From positions 1 through 64,000 of the forward strand of contig JAFAPC010000133.1 in assembly GCA_019247305.1 (NCBI GenBank): DNA of 64,000 nucleotides, read 5' to 3'. The notes under the pieces were generated by a model. It was given only the letters and a program-made list of their open reading frames with translations, did no database searches and was not told the DNA's origin. The translations under genes were made by a program, and so were the position numbers. Shown piece by piece: positions 1 through 8,398 of the stretch; within the stretch, counting starts at the first letter, position 1, and the number at the start of each line of letters is the position of its first letter. This DNA comes from Pseudonocardiales bacterium. GTDB lineage: Bacteria > Actinomycetota > Actinomycetes > Mycobacteriales > Pseudonocardiaceae.

Positions 1-642
1 CCCCTTCGCGAGAGCCACCCTCGCACCGGCGGCAGCGACCAGACCTATCGAAGTCATGGTGCCGTGTTCGTGGGCGGCTTGCCGGGCCAGCATGACGGCC
101 TGCCAACGCAGATCCACCGCTGCAGCCGAGAGGCTCAACCACGGGACGGTGACCTGGGTGTGCAGCAACACCGACAACCCAAGCAGCTCAGCCACGTCCC
201 GGCCAGCGGCGATACTGGTGTGCAGATCCCGGATCAGACCGGGAAGCGCGGCGCCGACCTCCCGTTCCCGCTCGCACCGGCACAGCGCGTCGACCATCGC
301 CGTGACCCTCGCCCGCAGCACCTGCACCGGGAGCACCTGCCCGTCAGGCAGATTCTGGTCGACCGCCATTAATGCAAGACCAACCACCTCTATCGTGCTG
401 TCAGTATGCCCGTTGGCCGGTGCGGGCACGGGAAGCCTGGTCAGCTCCGACACAGAGGTCTGGAGCGCGTTGGCCAGCGCGGCGAGCTCCGCGAGGGTCG
501 GGGAACGCTCACCGGTCTCGATCCGCTGGAGAGTGTCCTTGCTCATCCCGGCCAACCCGGCGACCACCCGCAGTGACTTGCCTCGATCATCGCGGACACG
601 CCAGATCGCCAGCCCGATCGTCTGCGCGTCCTCACGGTCCAC
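1..642 (-). CDS. XRE-family transcriptional regulator, 3' end beyond window
   Basis: The frame is open from a GTG at 642 (preceded by a GGGAGGG ribosome site) to the window edge, 214 codons. Residues about 8-60 form a Cro/CI-type helix-turn-helix (motifs VVAGLAGMSKDTLQRIE, ERSPTLAELAALANAL). The rest is a helical C-terminal part (LPGLIRDLHTSIAAGRD, LLGLSVLLHTQ) like the TPR-type sensory domains of actinobacterial XRE regulators. The plus-strand frame over the same bases is Arg/Ser-rich and is an antisense shadow. The ligand and targets are unknown. The neighbouring small gene on the same strand lies upstream, about 117 bases away. Confidence 0.8.
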   Translation of the reverse strand, partial: MDREDAQTIGLAIWRVRDDRGKSLRVVAGLAGMSKDTLQRIETGERSPTLAELAALANALQTSVSELTRLPVPAPANGHTDSTIEVVGLALMAVDQNLPDGQVLPVQVLRARVTAMVDALCRCEREREVGAALPGLIRDLHTSIAAGRDVAELLGLSVLLHTQVTVPWLSLSAAAVDLRWQAVMLARQAAHEHGTMTSIGLVAAAGARVALAKG

Positions 643-759
643 CAAGCACCCCTCCCCGCCGAGGTAGGCCCCCTCGCCGATGCCCCAGGACCGTCGCCCT
701 GGGGCGGTGTAGCTCGGCGAAGGTGTACCCGGACAGTCTACGCGGCGTGCCCCTCGCCA

Positions 760-1005
760 TTACGACAGACCGTCGCGGCCAACTCGGCGTAAGCGCTGGA
801 GACCGACCGCCCCGGTGGCCATCAGGTAGCCCAGCGCCGCGCTGTCGTTATCCGGGTCGCGGTCTCGCCGCGCCAACCCGACCGCCGTGGCGAGGGTGTG
901 CAGCAGACCCGCGACATGCTCCCGCTGCTCGGGTGTCAGCTCACCGTCACAGACCGCAGCGGCCAGCGCGCGGACGTGTTCGTGGGTGATTGGTTCGGTT
1001 CTCAT
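760..1005 (-). CDS. small conserved-looking protein, function unknown
   Basis: An 81-residue protein starting MRTEPITHEHVRAL. The ATG at 1005 is chosen over longer upstream starts because AAGGAG sits at the right distance before it. The sequence is mostly helical (LTPEQREHVAGLLHTLATAVGL) and lacks cysteines suited to metal binding, a signal peptide or a membrane segment. It precedes the XRE regulator on the same strand and could be co-transcribed with it. A perfect 10-bp inverted repeat lies just upstream of its start and may be its operator. I do not recognise the family. Confidence 0.6.
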   Translation of the reverse strand: MRTEPITHEHVRALAAAVCDGELTPEQREHVAGLLHTLATAVGLARRDRDPDNDSAALGYLMATGAVGLQRLRRVGRDGLS

Positions 1006-1024
1006 AGGTCGGCTCCTTCGTGGA

Positions 1025-1058
1025 CGATCGGATCGGATGTCTGCGAGAGATCCGATCG
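1025..1058. promoter_or_regulatory. perfect 10-bp inverted repeat, likely operator
   Basis: Arms CGATCGGATC (1025-1034) and GATCCGATCG (1049-1058) are exact complements separated by 14 bases. The site lies 20 bases upstream of the small gene starting at 1005. A dyad of this size beside a gene pair that includes an XRE regulator is consistent with an autoregulatory operator, but this is inferred from position only. Confidence 0.45.
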
Positions 1059-1092
1059 GCGCCCACCATGGACGGCATAGTTGATCTCCGTC

Positions 1093-1155
1093 TGTCCGCA
1101 GATTGTCCGCAAGATGTCCGCAGACGGCCAACGGCTGCCAACGCTGCCAAACGGT
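1093..1155. repeat. short direct repeats with 11-bp period (iteron-like)
   Basis: TGTCCGCA occurs at 1093, 1104 and 1115, exactly 11 bp apart, so the copies fall on about the same helical face. A second set of short repeats (GCCAAC, each followed by GGCT or GCT) follows immediately. Such arrays are typical of binding sites for a repressor or a replication initiator. No Rep gene is seen nearby. Confidence 0.45.
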
Positions 1156-1298
1156 GTATGCGCAGCTCAGAAGAGGTGCGGCAACCACCGCCCCAGGCGG
1201 GCGATCCGTGCGTGCAGAATCCGGCTTACAGGCCAGCTCGTCCGCCTCACGCTGGTGAGCTGTCGACAGTCCCCCCGGGACGGGTCTTGCGCGAGCGC

Positions 1299-1538
1299 CT
1301 ACGTCGTCGATGCTTCGGCCGGGGGGCTCTCATCGACAGGTGCGAAATCGCCGTGGCGGTGGACGATCTTCCAGTCGCTGTTCTCGCGGCGGTAGACGTG
1401 GGTGACGCGGAGGGTGATCGGCGCGGGCGGAGCGCCATCGATAGACGCGGTGAAGCGTCCATAGCCCACGGTGCAGGCGAGGTCCCCGCTGATGTCGGCG
1501 ACCTCGACGTCCCATCGGAAGTCGTTGAGCTCAGTCAT
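1299..1538 (-). pseudogene. SnoaL-like/NTF2-fold protein, C-terminal half only
   Basis: A 79-residue frame that matches only the second half of SnoaL-like (NTF2 fold) proteins: FRWDVEVADISGDLACTVGY, then THVYRRENSDWKIVHRHGDF. Full members are about 120-150 residues and carry an N-terminal helix pair that is missing here. The ATG at 1538 has GGGAGG five bases upstream, so the short form could be translated. No matching N-terminal half is visible upstream in any frame. It is most likely a truncated remnant, though a short functional form cannot be excluded. Confidence 0.55.
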
Positions 1539-1680
1539 GGCCACCTCCCTGGGTTTTTCCGGCCGCCGCTACACAGTCGGCCTGAGTCTTAACTGGGAAT
1601 TCGCCGATGGCGGATAACAGACCGGGGTCTTCGCACGTTAACGCAGAGGTACGTCCGTGAGCGAGGCTTGGGGAGGGGTT

Positions 1681-2145
1681 GTGTTCAGTCTCCGTAACGC
1701 CGTAGTTTCCCTGGTGGCAAGCGCCGCGCTGGTCCTGGTATTGGTGGGTGTAACCACCAGAGTGTTCACCACCGCGTCTGCACCGCTGCCTGACCCTGCG
1801 CCCAGCGCAGTGCATCCGGACATCGCTGCCTCTCAGCCCGCCCCGGATGTCCCGGCCCCTCAAGCCAGCCTGGCTGCCCCGCCCCCACGCTCCCTGCCCG
1901 TGTCTCGGGAGCCCGTAACCTACCCCGCCGGCTATCACCGGGTGGCGGTGCAACGGCAACCCGTCCCGGCAGTCCACCAGCCTGTGCCAGTCGCACCTGC
2001 CCAGAATCCCCAGCCGGTTTCCCCGCCACCCTCATTGGCATTACCCGTCTCCCATTCGAGGTCGCGGACGGTGAATACCGAACCATGCTTCTGCGACGGC
2101 ACGATGCGGAAGGTGCCCACCCACTGGGACCCGCCCCAGGACTGA
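1681..2145 (+). CDS. putative proline-rich membrane-anchored or secreted protein
   Basis: Starts VFSLRNAVVSLVASAALVLV, a hydrophobic segment suited to a signal anchor, followed by about 110 residues very rich in Pro, Ala and Val and a short C-terminal stretch with CFCDG. The GTG at 1681 has a GGGGAGGGG ribosome site; a GTG 24 bases earlier is an alternative. Nothing identifies a function. Low-complexity composition means the frame could be fortuitous, but the membrane segment right after a good ribosome site favours a real gene. Confidence 0.45.
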   Translation: MFSLRNAVVSLVASAALVLVLVGVTTRVFTTASAPLPDPAPSAVHPDIAASQPAPDVPAPQASLAAPPPRSLPVSREPVTYPAGYHRVAVQRQPVPAVHQPVPVAPAQNPQPVSPPPSLALPVSHSRSRTVNTEPCFCDGTMRKVPTHWDPPQD

Positions 2146-2779
2146 CCAGGCAAAGCTGTCGGCCCCGATCGGATCGTGAAACAAAGTCGTCACTACTACC
2201 CTGCGTGACCCGACAAGGAACCAACCCGGCTGCAACAGCTCCCTTCAAGTTCTTCTCTCGGCAGAACTTACACGTGACCGGTTGTCGGTTGGTTAGCGTG
2301 AACGTAGATGGGCGGGAAATCGATGTCCTCGAAGCCGTACGCAAGCCGCATCTCGTACATTATTTTGCCATTACTTGCCGGAAATATGCGATGCTCAAAG
2401 AGTAAGTTCCAAATAGGCTCTACTGTTAACGTTGCGTGAAATCCGAGTTCAGCTGCAGCTTCATTGAGAAGGAGGAAAGACGTGACAACTCCTAGTACAT
2501 AGGATTCGCCTAAGATTACGGGGCCGCCACTGAACCCTGCCCACGCTAAGTGGGGAAATCGCGAACAGTGGATGTGGGGCTCCGGTGTGCGTATTGACGA
2601 CTGCTACTTTGAGTTCCTGCACTATCTTCGGTTACAAGGCCCACAATGCACGGCGAGAAATACGGGTAAGCTCCCAGCTCTCGCTTCTCCCGTGGTCGAT
2701 CTTCTTTACTCTCGTCGGCCTTCACTTCAGCGTTCCTCCTGCATCTCCAGAATTAGGAGGCTGGCAACCACGGGTATCG
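2146..2779. other. stretch without a recognisable gene
   Basis: GC content drops visibly here and no frame on either strand shows family features. The only translation-like signal is AAGGAGG at 2469 followed by GTG at 2482, but that frame stops after six codons. The stretch looks like decayed or foreign DNA next to the DUF6941 and transposase remnants. Confidence 0.5.
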
Positions 2780-3229
2780 CTATAACCTAACTGGCTGGTT
2801 CTCCACCACTTGGAAGGACTCGCTCTGCGTGTCACCGTCCACGGTTGCCCGCCACTCGTATCAGCCGGGCGACAGTGGCAAAGCCGCCACGTTAACTGCG
2901 AACGCCGTGTTGAGCGTGCTGCCCGGCGCGATGCCAGGCGGGCGACCTACTTCTAGCTTGATCTCACTAATGATCGGTTGCGGCCCTGTCGGTCCTGGGA
3001 TGGTAAGTGCTTGGCCATCCTGAGTGAGAAGCTCTACTCGCACAGGAAGCTCTTGATTAGCGCGATCCCATGGCACTTGGATCATCAATGCCACGGCGTG
3101 CGGTGCGGTTGGACTGCTGGTAACCGTCCAGCCTGCGCCGAGCATGTGAAGCTTGCCGCTTGCACTGTCTGCCTGCGCGGCGTCACACAGGATCAGCTTG
3201 AAGCTGATCTTCGAGTGAGTCAACGGCAC
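2780..3229 (-). pseudogene. DUF6941-like protein interrupted by an in-frame TGA
   Basis: From a GTG at 3229 (GGGGAG upstream) the frame reads KISFKLILCDAAQADSASGK then LHMLGAGWTVTSSPTAPHAV, which I recognise as the DUF6941 type of small actinobacterial protein of unknown function. It stops at TGA 2861-2863 after ALPLSPG. The same frame continues YEWRATVDGDTQSESFQVVE to TAG at 2780-2782, the C-terminal strand pattern expected for the family. A single C-to-T change (CGA to TGA) would explain the stop. Its 5' side abuts a transposase remnant. Confidence 0.7.
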
Positions 3230-3248
3230 GCAACTGCTCCCCATGTCG

Positions 3249-3673
3249 CAAACCCGGGGTGGTTCACGGCGGGCAGCCGGGAATACAGCCAGGCACCGAG
3301 GGCGTGCATCGACGGATCGCCGTCGCAGTCGGCGATCACCCGGGGGATGGTCGACTCGCACGGCACCACGAACACCCCGCTCCGCGAATCCACCCGGACC
3401 CCGAGGGCCCCCAGCACGCGGGCGGGGGCGTGCGCAGCCCACTGACCGGCCGCGACGGAGGACCGGGTCCCAGCGACCACCGCGGCCGCGGCCCACGCCA
3501 GCACCGACACCAGACTGTGGCCGATCCCCCTGGGGCGTGCGCGGATCGACCACCTTCGCCAACGCCTCCAGCAGGTCCCGGCACTCGCCCTCAGCCGCGT
3601 CCCCGGGCGTCATCAGCGGCGACCCGAACGAGTCCTCAGCACCCTGCTTGGCAGACAAAAACGAGCTGGCCAT
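3249..3673 (-). pseudogene. ISAs1-type transposase N-terminal remnant, frameshifted
   Basis: The frame from ATG 3673 gives MASSFLSAKQG, then LLEALAKVVDPRTPQG, typical of the N-terminal associated domain of ISAs1/H-repeat (IS4-superfamily DDE) transposases. After a run of five C at 3526-3530 the family sequence continues in another frame: SLVSVLAWAAAAVVAGTRS, then STIPRVIADCDGD and MHALGAWLYSRLP. Removing one base of the run restores one frame. The DDE catalytic core is absent; homology ends at about 3249 where the DUF6941-like gene begins. Confidence 0.7.
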
Positions 3674-4365
3674 GACAAACTGCGCGCGCAACGAAGCTTC
3701 CAGACTCGGAGGATCCTGGTGGATCACCCGTCCTAGCGGAGCTTCGTTGCATCCCCACTGCTGACACACCATCACACGCCCAAGCTGTAACCAAATCCCG
3801 ATCTTCAGCTCCTACGACCGCGACTTTGCCGGGGCACTGAGTGGAAACCCACCAGGCTCGATGCCGGTAACCGTCATTCGACCCGCGCAAATCTGGCTCC
3901 CGCAGCATGCTTTGTTTCTAACCTGTTCGCTGTCATTGCCGCCGCCGGCCTGGCATACCAGTTGACTTGATCAAAATGATGTCCACCCCCGGTCGGGGCA
4001 TGACTGTCACAGATATGCCACTTCAGCCTCCCCGTAGTTTGCAGCGAAAAACCATCGATGTGCAGCAATTCGTGCCGCGCGGCCGTTAGCGCTACCAGTT
4101 ATCTCATTACCACTGGGCGCAGTCTCGGTCGAGTCGAGGGGTCGAGGATCGACGCGGTTCTCGGGTCCGAGAGTTCCGTCACGCGACTGGCGACGCTCTG
4201 GACGAGCAGAGCGCCTGATGGTATTCAGCTGACACTTTATCGGGTATACGTTGGGCGTGCCGCAGCAACCACGGCTGTATCCGTGTCGTCTGCTAAAGAC
4301 TTTGCCGCTCCTATGCCCGTTATCCGACGCCCCGACCCGAGCAAGAATGGGACGGATCAAGCGGC
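3674..4365. other. stretch without a recognisable gene
   Basis: About 690 bases between the transposase remnant and the maleylpyruvate-isomerase-like gene. Short open frames exist on both strands but none has family features, a convincing ribosome site or actinobacterial codon bias. I see no clear inverted repeat marking the outer end of the insertion sequence. Confidence 0.5.
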
Positions 4366-5136
4366 TCAGTATCCACCGAGCAGGGTGCGAACTTTCCGTA
4401 GCGCGTCGGGTCCGGCCTGGCTGTGCCAGCGAGTGAAATCGGCGGGTCGGCGGCCCCAGAGGAACAGGGTGCGCACGGCGGAGTCACTTTCGATGGTTGC
4501 TGGCCCTTCCGGTGGGGCGAATTCGATGCTGTTTCCCTTCGGGGTCGCGGTGACAACGACGTCGTCTGTCCCGGGAGCGCGCAGCCGGCCCTGAAACCGA
4601 TCCTCGGTGCCGAGGTCGAGACTGGTGGCGCCGAGGTCGAGCAGCGCGTTGCCGACGTCGTGGACGCTGTGCTGGGTCATCCATGGTTCGCTGAGCGCCT
4701 GCATGGCGGTGGTGTCATCCCCGGTGAGATCCCAGCGATGTAAGACGAGCTCCTCGCGCATGTGCTCGGCGAAAAAGCGCGGTGTCACCGGTCGGCCGGT
4801 CCACATAATTACTTCATCCGCAGACAGGTCACGGGCAGCGCTATTGGTGATTTCGGCGAGTTGCTCACACCGGGTGATAAATGCTGTCCACAGCTCGGGA
4901 TCGGTGAGTTCGCGGTAGGGCTTCTCTCGATCAAAACCGCGTGTTTCCACTGGCTCGCCGGCCATGTGCGCCGCCAGCACTCGGGCGAGTTCTTCAGCGT
5001 TGCCAGTCTGATGGATCACGATGTCTCGGGTGGTCCACGCCTCGCACCAGGTACCGGCATCTGGCCGGCGTGTCCGCACGGCGTGAGCGAAGGCCTCCCA
5101 TTCAGGAAGTGTGTCAAGGACACATTCTGTGACCAT
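4366..5136 (-). CDS. maleylpyruvate isomerase family (MDMPI), probably mycothiol-dependent
   Basis: A 256-residue protein with the MDMPI/DinB-like four-helix domain in the first about 150 residues (LPEWEAFAHAVRTR, WTTRDIVIHQTGNAEELARV, FFAEHMREELVLHRWDL) and the smaller C-terminal domain near the end (IESDSAVRTLFLWGRRPADF). The HxxxxxE/H metal-site pattern of the fold is present in outline. In actinobacteria such proteins bind a divalent metal and often use mycothiol; the substrate here is unknown. It lies 58 bases downstream of the ArsR-type gene on the same strand, so the two probably form one operon. Confidence 0.85.
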   Translation of the reverse strand: MVTECVLDTLPEWEAFAHAVRTRRPDAGTWCEAWTTRDIVIHQTGNAEELARVLAAHMAGEPVETRGFDREKPYRELTDPELWTAFITRCEQLAEITNSAARDLSADEVIMWTGRPVTPRFFAEHMREELVLHRWDLTGDDTTAMQALSEPWMTQHSVHDVGNALLDLGATSLDLGTEDRFQGRLRAPGTDDVVVTATPKGNSIEFAPPEGPATIESDSAVRTLFLWGRRPADFTRWHSQAGPDALRKVRTLLGGY

Positions 5137-5194
5137 GATTCAGGACCTTTCCACATATCGGGCCGCCACCGGTCGCTGGGTGTTACGCGGCAAG

Positions 5195-5965
5195 TTACTG
5201 GATAGGCGGGATGCCAAAGGTGGTGTTCAGGCCGGCGTGTCCGGCATCGGTGATCCGCGCCGTGCGAGCAGCGGGAATGCGCCTGATCCAGTCCAGGTCA
5301 AGTAGTCGCTGCAGCAGCCCCCACCCCAGACCGCCGGCGAGGTGATGCCGCTGCTCAGACCAGTCGACGCAGTAGCGCACTACCGGGCGCCGGGGTGGAA
5401 GCTGGACACCAAACTCGGTCACGAACGCTTGCCCCTCGGGGCTGAGCTGGTAGTCGATGTCGTGTCCATGGCCGATACGCTTGTCGCGGGACGCGGTTTC
5501 GGGGCGAAAGGCACCGTCCGCGCCAGTCACATACCCTCGCCGGAGCATGGCTGCCATCAGCGCTACCCCGAGTTGCCCTGCGAGATGGTCATAGCAGGTG
5601 CGGGCGCGGCGCAAGGCCTGCGCGCGGGTGCCCTCGCGCAGTGATCGGACCGGGGCGACCGGAGCAAGTTGCTGCAAGGCCTCAATGAGACGCCCGACGT
5701 CGGGACCAGCCAGCCGGTAGTAGCGGTAGCGGCCGTGGGCTTCGACAACCAGCAGACCCGCGTCGACGAGCTTACGGAGATGATTGCTAGTCGTGGCCGC
5801 GCTCACGCCCGCTTCAGCGGCCAGGCGGGTGGCAGGCAGTGCTCTTCCGTCGTCGAGCGCGAGCAGAATCCGCGCGCGGGTCGGATCGGCCACCAACGCC
5901 CCGACTGCAGCAATATCGGCGTCTCCACTGGCGCGGGAAGGCTGCTGAGCGGGTGCACTGACCAT
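5195..5965 (-). CDS. ArsR-type winged-helix transcriptional regulator
   Basis: A 256-residue protein. Residues about 18-85 form the ArsR winged helix (VGALVADPTRARILLALDDG, then AGVSAATTSNHLRKLVDAGL, and wing YRYYRLAGPDV). A longer C-terminal part follows (TCYDHLAGQLGVALMAAML, PVVRYCVDWSEQRHHLAGGL), as in the class of larger ArsR regulators. No CxC metal site is obvious. It is followed by the MDMPI-family gene and presumably controls that operon. Confidence 0.9.
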   Translation of the reverse strand: MVSAPAQQPSRASGDADIAAVGALVADPTRARILLALDDGRALPATRLAAEAGVSAATTSNHLRKLVDAGLLVVEAHGRYRYYRLAGPDVGRLIEALQQLAPVAPVRSLREGTRAQALRRARTCYDHLAGQLGVALMAAMLRRGYVTGADGAFRPETASRDKRIGHGHDIDYQLSPEGQAFVTEFGVQLPPRRPVVRYCVDWSEQRHHLAGGLGWGLLQRLLDLDWIRRIPAARTARITDAGHAGLNTTFGIPPIQ

Positions 5966-6152
5966 GACTACATGCTACGGCCGCGTCGATTCGACGACCG
6001 CCGAAGTGTCGCCGGGCAGACGGACAAATTCCGCGTCGATCGAAACACCAGTTCTTCAGAAAAACCTGTTCCAGGCTGCCAAGCGGTGCGAGAGCGGGAC
6101 AAAACGTCGGAGGCAAACCGCTGGCAGCGCTGAGCTAGAGGTCAACCCCCAT

Positions 6153-6598
6153 TAGGCCGGGGCGTGCGGTGCTCGACGAAGACGCGGCCGTGGCAGCGAC
6201 GGCGGCACACCCGCAACTCCGTATAGAGCTGCTCGAACGGGCGCGGACCCCGTCGGCACAGCTGAGCCAGGGGAGTAGGGCCGAGCGCCGGGCCGATGAA
6301 GCTGTTGATCAGCAGCCGGTAACTGTCGCGGGTCGTCTCCTCGGCCTGATGCTCGGACAGCCACTCATCGAGCAGGTAGCTCAGGGTGACGTTCGTCCTG
6401 GCTGCGGTGTTGTCCCGCATCTGCTGGCGCAGCCGATCGCGGATCACGATCGCGGTGTCCTCGGTGTCGGCCGAACCGCTGAGCACGAGCTGCCGCCCGG
6501 TCACCGGGTCGAGCCCGGCAGAGACCCGAACCTTGGTAGGTCGAGCCCCGCTGGCGGATACCGATCAGGTCCTTCGGAAGCTGCTTCCTGCGTGCCAT
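6153..6598 (-). pseudogene. tyrosine integrase remnant, near copy of the intact integrase gene
   Basis: The DNA is closely similar to the first 148 codons of the integrase at 14893-16143. The frame starts MARRKQLPKDLIGIRQRGST, then one extra base near 6533 (CAAGG against CAGG) shifts it. Downstream the family sequence resumes in the second frame (TGRQLVLSGSADTED, LLDEWLSEHQAEETTRDSYR). Similarity stops abruptly at about 6153 after HRTPRP, so the whole catalytic domain is missing. It lies beside the 37-bp tRNA-Lys repeat, in the same arrangement as the intact gene and the real tRNA. Confidence 0.85.
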
Positions 6599-6690
6599 AA
6601 CGGCAGCGTACAGCGCGATAATGGACAATCCGATGGACAAAGATCCCAAAAATTGATCTTCTTCGGTCCATTACCGCTGGTGAGAGGTAG

Positions 6691-6727
6691 TGCGCCGCCA
6701 GGGACTCGAACCCCGAACCCGCTGATT
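6691..6727 (-). other. attachment-site repeat: 3' half of tRNA-Lys(CTT)
   Basis: These 37 bases are identical to 16236-16272, the tRNA-Lys gene from its anticodon-loop 3' side to the discriminator base. Beyond the repeat the sequence departs from tRNA (TCTCGGG instead of AAGAGTC), so this is not a tRNA gene. Following bases toward the broken integrase remain similar to the integrase side of the real tRNA. This is the expected distal att site of an element integrated in tRNA-Lys. Confidence 0.85.
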
Positions 6728-6903
6728 CTCGGGACCATGATAGTGGTTGTTCGCGGACAGCATCGATTATCTGCGGCTTTCACGGCTGCGAACACTCGTC
6801 GTCTGTGGTCGTTTTGGGTTTCCTGGATACATTTAGTGACCGAAAAGTGTCCAAACGATCATCAACTCAGCGTGATCACCGAGGATCTTGCACGCTGGGA
6901 GCC

Positions 6904-7044
6904 GTGTGGCATCCCGTCGACCTGGCACCGCCCGACCACACGCCAGTCCGGGGGCAGCCCTCGACGGAATCGGAGCGTGCCCGTGCGGCTCTGCCCCCGG
7001 GCTGGCGTGTGGTAGCCCTCCGGGAGGTCGAGGGGATGCCACAC
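6904..7044. repeat. large imperfect inverted repeat 1
   Basis: Outer arms GTGTGGCATCCC and GGGATGCCACAC are exact complements. Inner arms also pair (CACACGCCAG with CTGGCGTGTG, then GGGGGCAG with CTGCCCCC), with an unpaired bulge between. The apical loop is about 26 bases. The architecture (outer stem, bulge, inner stem, loop, then an ATCCCGGAG-type flank) resembles repeats 2 and 3 although the sequence is different. Confidence 0.75.
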
Positions 7045-7703
7045 CCTGCCTATCCAGCCCTGCCGCAGTAGCTCTCGTGGCTGGCCATCCCGGAGACCTG
7101 CCCGCCCGGCGAGGGCACGTTTTGGCTGGGCAGCGCGGCGCTTGGTGATGTAGCGCCGCTGGGACAACGCCGGCCAGGGCTTCGACCGTCGGGACGGCTG
7201 GTGGCCTGCGGAAACGTTGGGTGATGTTGGTCGCCATTGGCCAGCGTTGGGTGACGTGGTCTGTACCCGATTTGTACCGGGTCACGCAAGGACCCGGCAT
7301 GATCGTTCGAGACGCGTTGATGATGATTATCTGTGAGCCCCAGTTTGGTGTTGACCGCCGCTGAAGGTGACGATGAAGGCGTCATTGACGGTGCCGACGG
7401 TTCGGCTGGCTTCCTCGGCATCGTGGCTGCTTCGCCGTCAACCTGCCGCAGTCCATACGAGCGTGGCCGTCCGCAGGTGGTCACTTCAGGCAGTGCTGCC
7501 GCGCCGCTTCCGCTCCTCGGCGCTGCGCGCCTCCGGTGCGGGTCGGCTTGCCACCGACCACTCTGGGCACCTCGCGCAGTGTGCCGTGGCTGGCGGTCGT
7601 CAGGGTGGCGGCGCCGATCACCAAGTTCGGGGTCGGGAGTTGTCCACAGTTCGTCGTCATGGCCGCTGTCGCGCCGTCGTCATTGGGAGTGGCGGTGAAC
7701 AAT

Positions 7704-7830
7704 CCCGTCGCGTCGGCGAGCTTGTCTCGTAGCGGATCGGGGGGTAGGGGTCAAGATGGAGCACCCAGGGGCTGAACGATCTTGACCCCTACCCCCCGAT
7801 CCGCTACGCCTCCGGCGCCGACGCGACGGG
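7704..7830. repeat. large inverted repeat 2
   Basis: Outer arms CCCGTCGCGTCGGCG and CGCCGACGCGACGGG pair exactly. After a bulge, the inner arms GTAGCGGATCGGGGGGTAGG and its complement pair exactly and continue through GGTCAAGA/TCTTGACC. The apical loop is TGGAGCACCCAGGGGCTGAACGA-like. The outer arms are shared with repeat 3, but the innermost stem sequence is different while still perfectly paired. Confidence 0.8.
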
Positions 7831-8096
7831 ATACCCACTCCCCTGGTGACCCACCACTATCCGGGGCCGGTCCTGAGGCCATCCTGGAGCCGAGGTACGC
7901 CGGAGGCGCCTGTGTTTGGTTTAGAGCTTGGGAACCCTACAATGGCGCCCTAGTACAGGCCTTGACCTGCGGTCATCTGTGGTCAGGGGTGGCCGCAGAT
8001 GACCGCTACTGACCCCCTGTTGTGGCACGCGTGTGGCACGAATCAAGATCATTGCTGTCCGCTGTCGGGGGTATTGATTTGCCACAGGACGGGGGT

Positions 8097-8248
8097 GGGG
8101 AGTGGGTATCCCGTCGCGTCGGCGAGCTTGTCTCGAAGCGGACCGGGGCCAGTGGGCCAGGTGGAACACCGCATGCGATGAACGACCTGGCCCACTGGCC
8201 CCGGTCCGCTACGCCTCCGGCGCCGAGGTGACGGGATACCCACTCCCC
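8097..8248. repeat. large inverted repeat 3
   Basis: Outer arms GGGGAGTGGGTATCCCGTC and the matching right arm ending GATACCCACTCCCC pair, followed by the same bulge as repeat 2 (left GAGCTTGTCTCG, right TACGCCTCCGGCG). The inner stem is GGCCAGTGGGCCAGGT paired with its complement, unrelated in sequence to the inner stem of repeat 2. The loop TGGAACACC...TGAACGA resembles that of repeat 2. The downstream flank (GGTGACCCACC) is also shared with repeat 2. Confidence 0.8.
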
Positions 8249-8398
8249 GTGGTGACCCACCGCGTCTCGTGTCCGGTCTTGGGGATCATCCCGGAGCGAG
8301 GCCCGCCGGAGGCACCGGGGTTCGGGGGTTGTGAGCGTGCCGATCGGCATGGCAGCGCCACGACGCGGAGGGTGGTCGGAGGGCGATGGTGGGGTGAG

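Larger units (their letters stand above)
6728..8398. other. 1.67-kb region without a convincing gene, holding three large hairpins
   Basis: No frame on either strand has recognisable features; the apparent frames translate the hairpin arms. Three long inverted repeats occupy 6904-7044, 7704-7830 and 8097-8248 (listed separately), and a smaller imperfect one lies at 7969-8006. The region separates the distal att site from the STAND gene. Confidence 0.6.

Noticed and set aside
6691-6763. Second tRNA-Lys gene
   Set aside because: Only the 3' 37 bases match; the anticodon and D arm are missing and the encoded CCA has become CTA.
6728-8398. Possible proteins in the hairpin region
   Set aside because: The frames translate inverted-repeat arms and show no domain, ribosome site or consistent codon bias.
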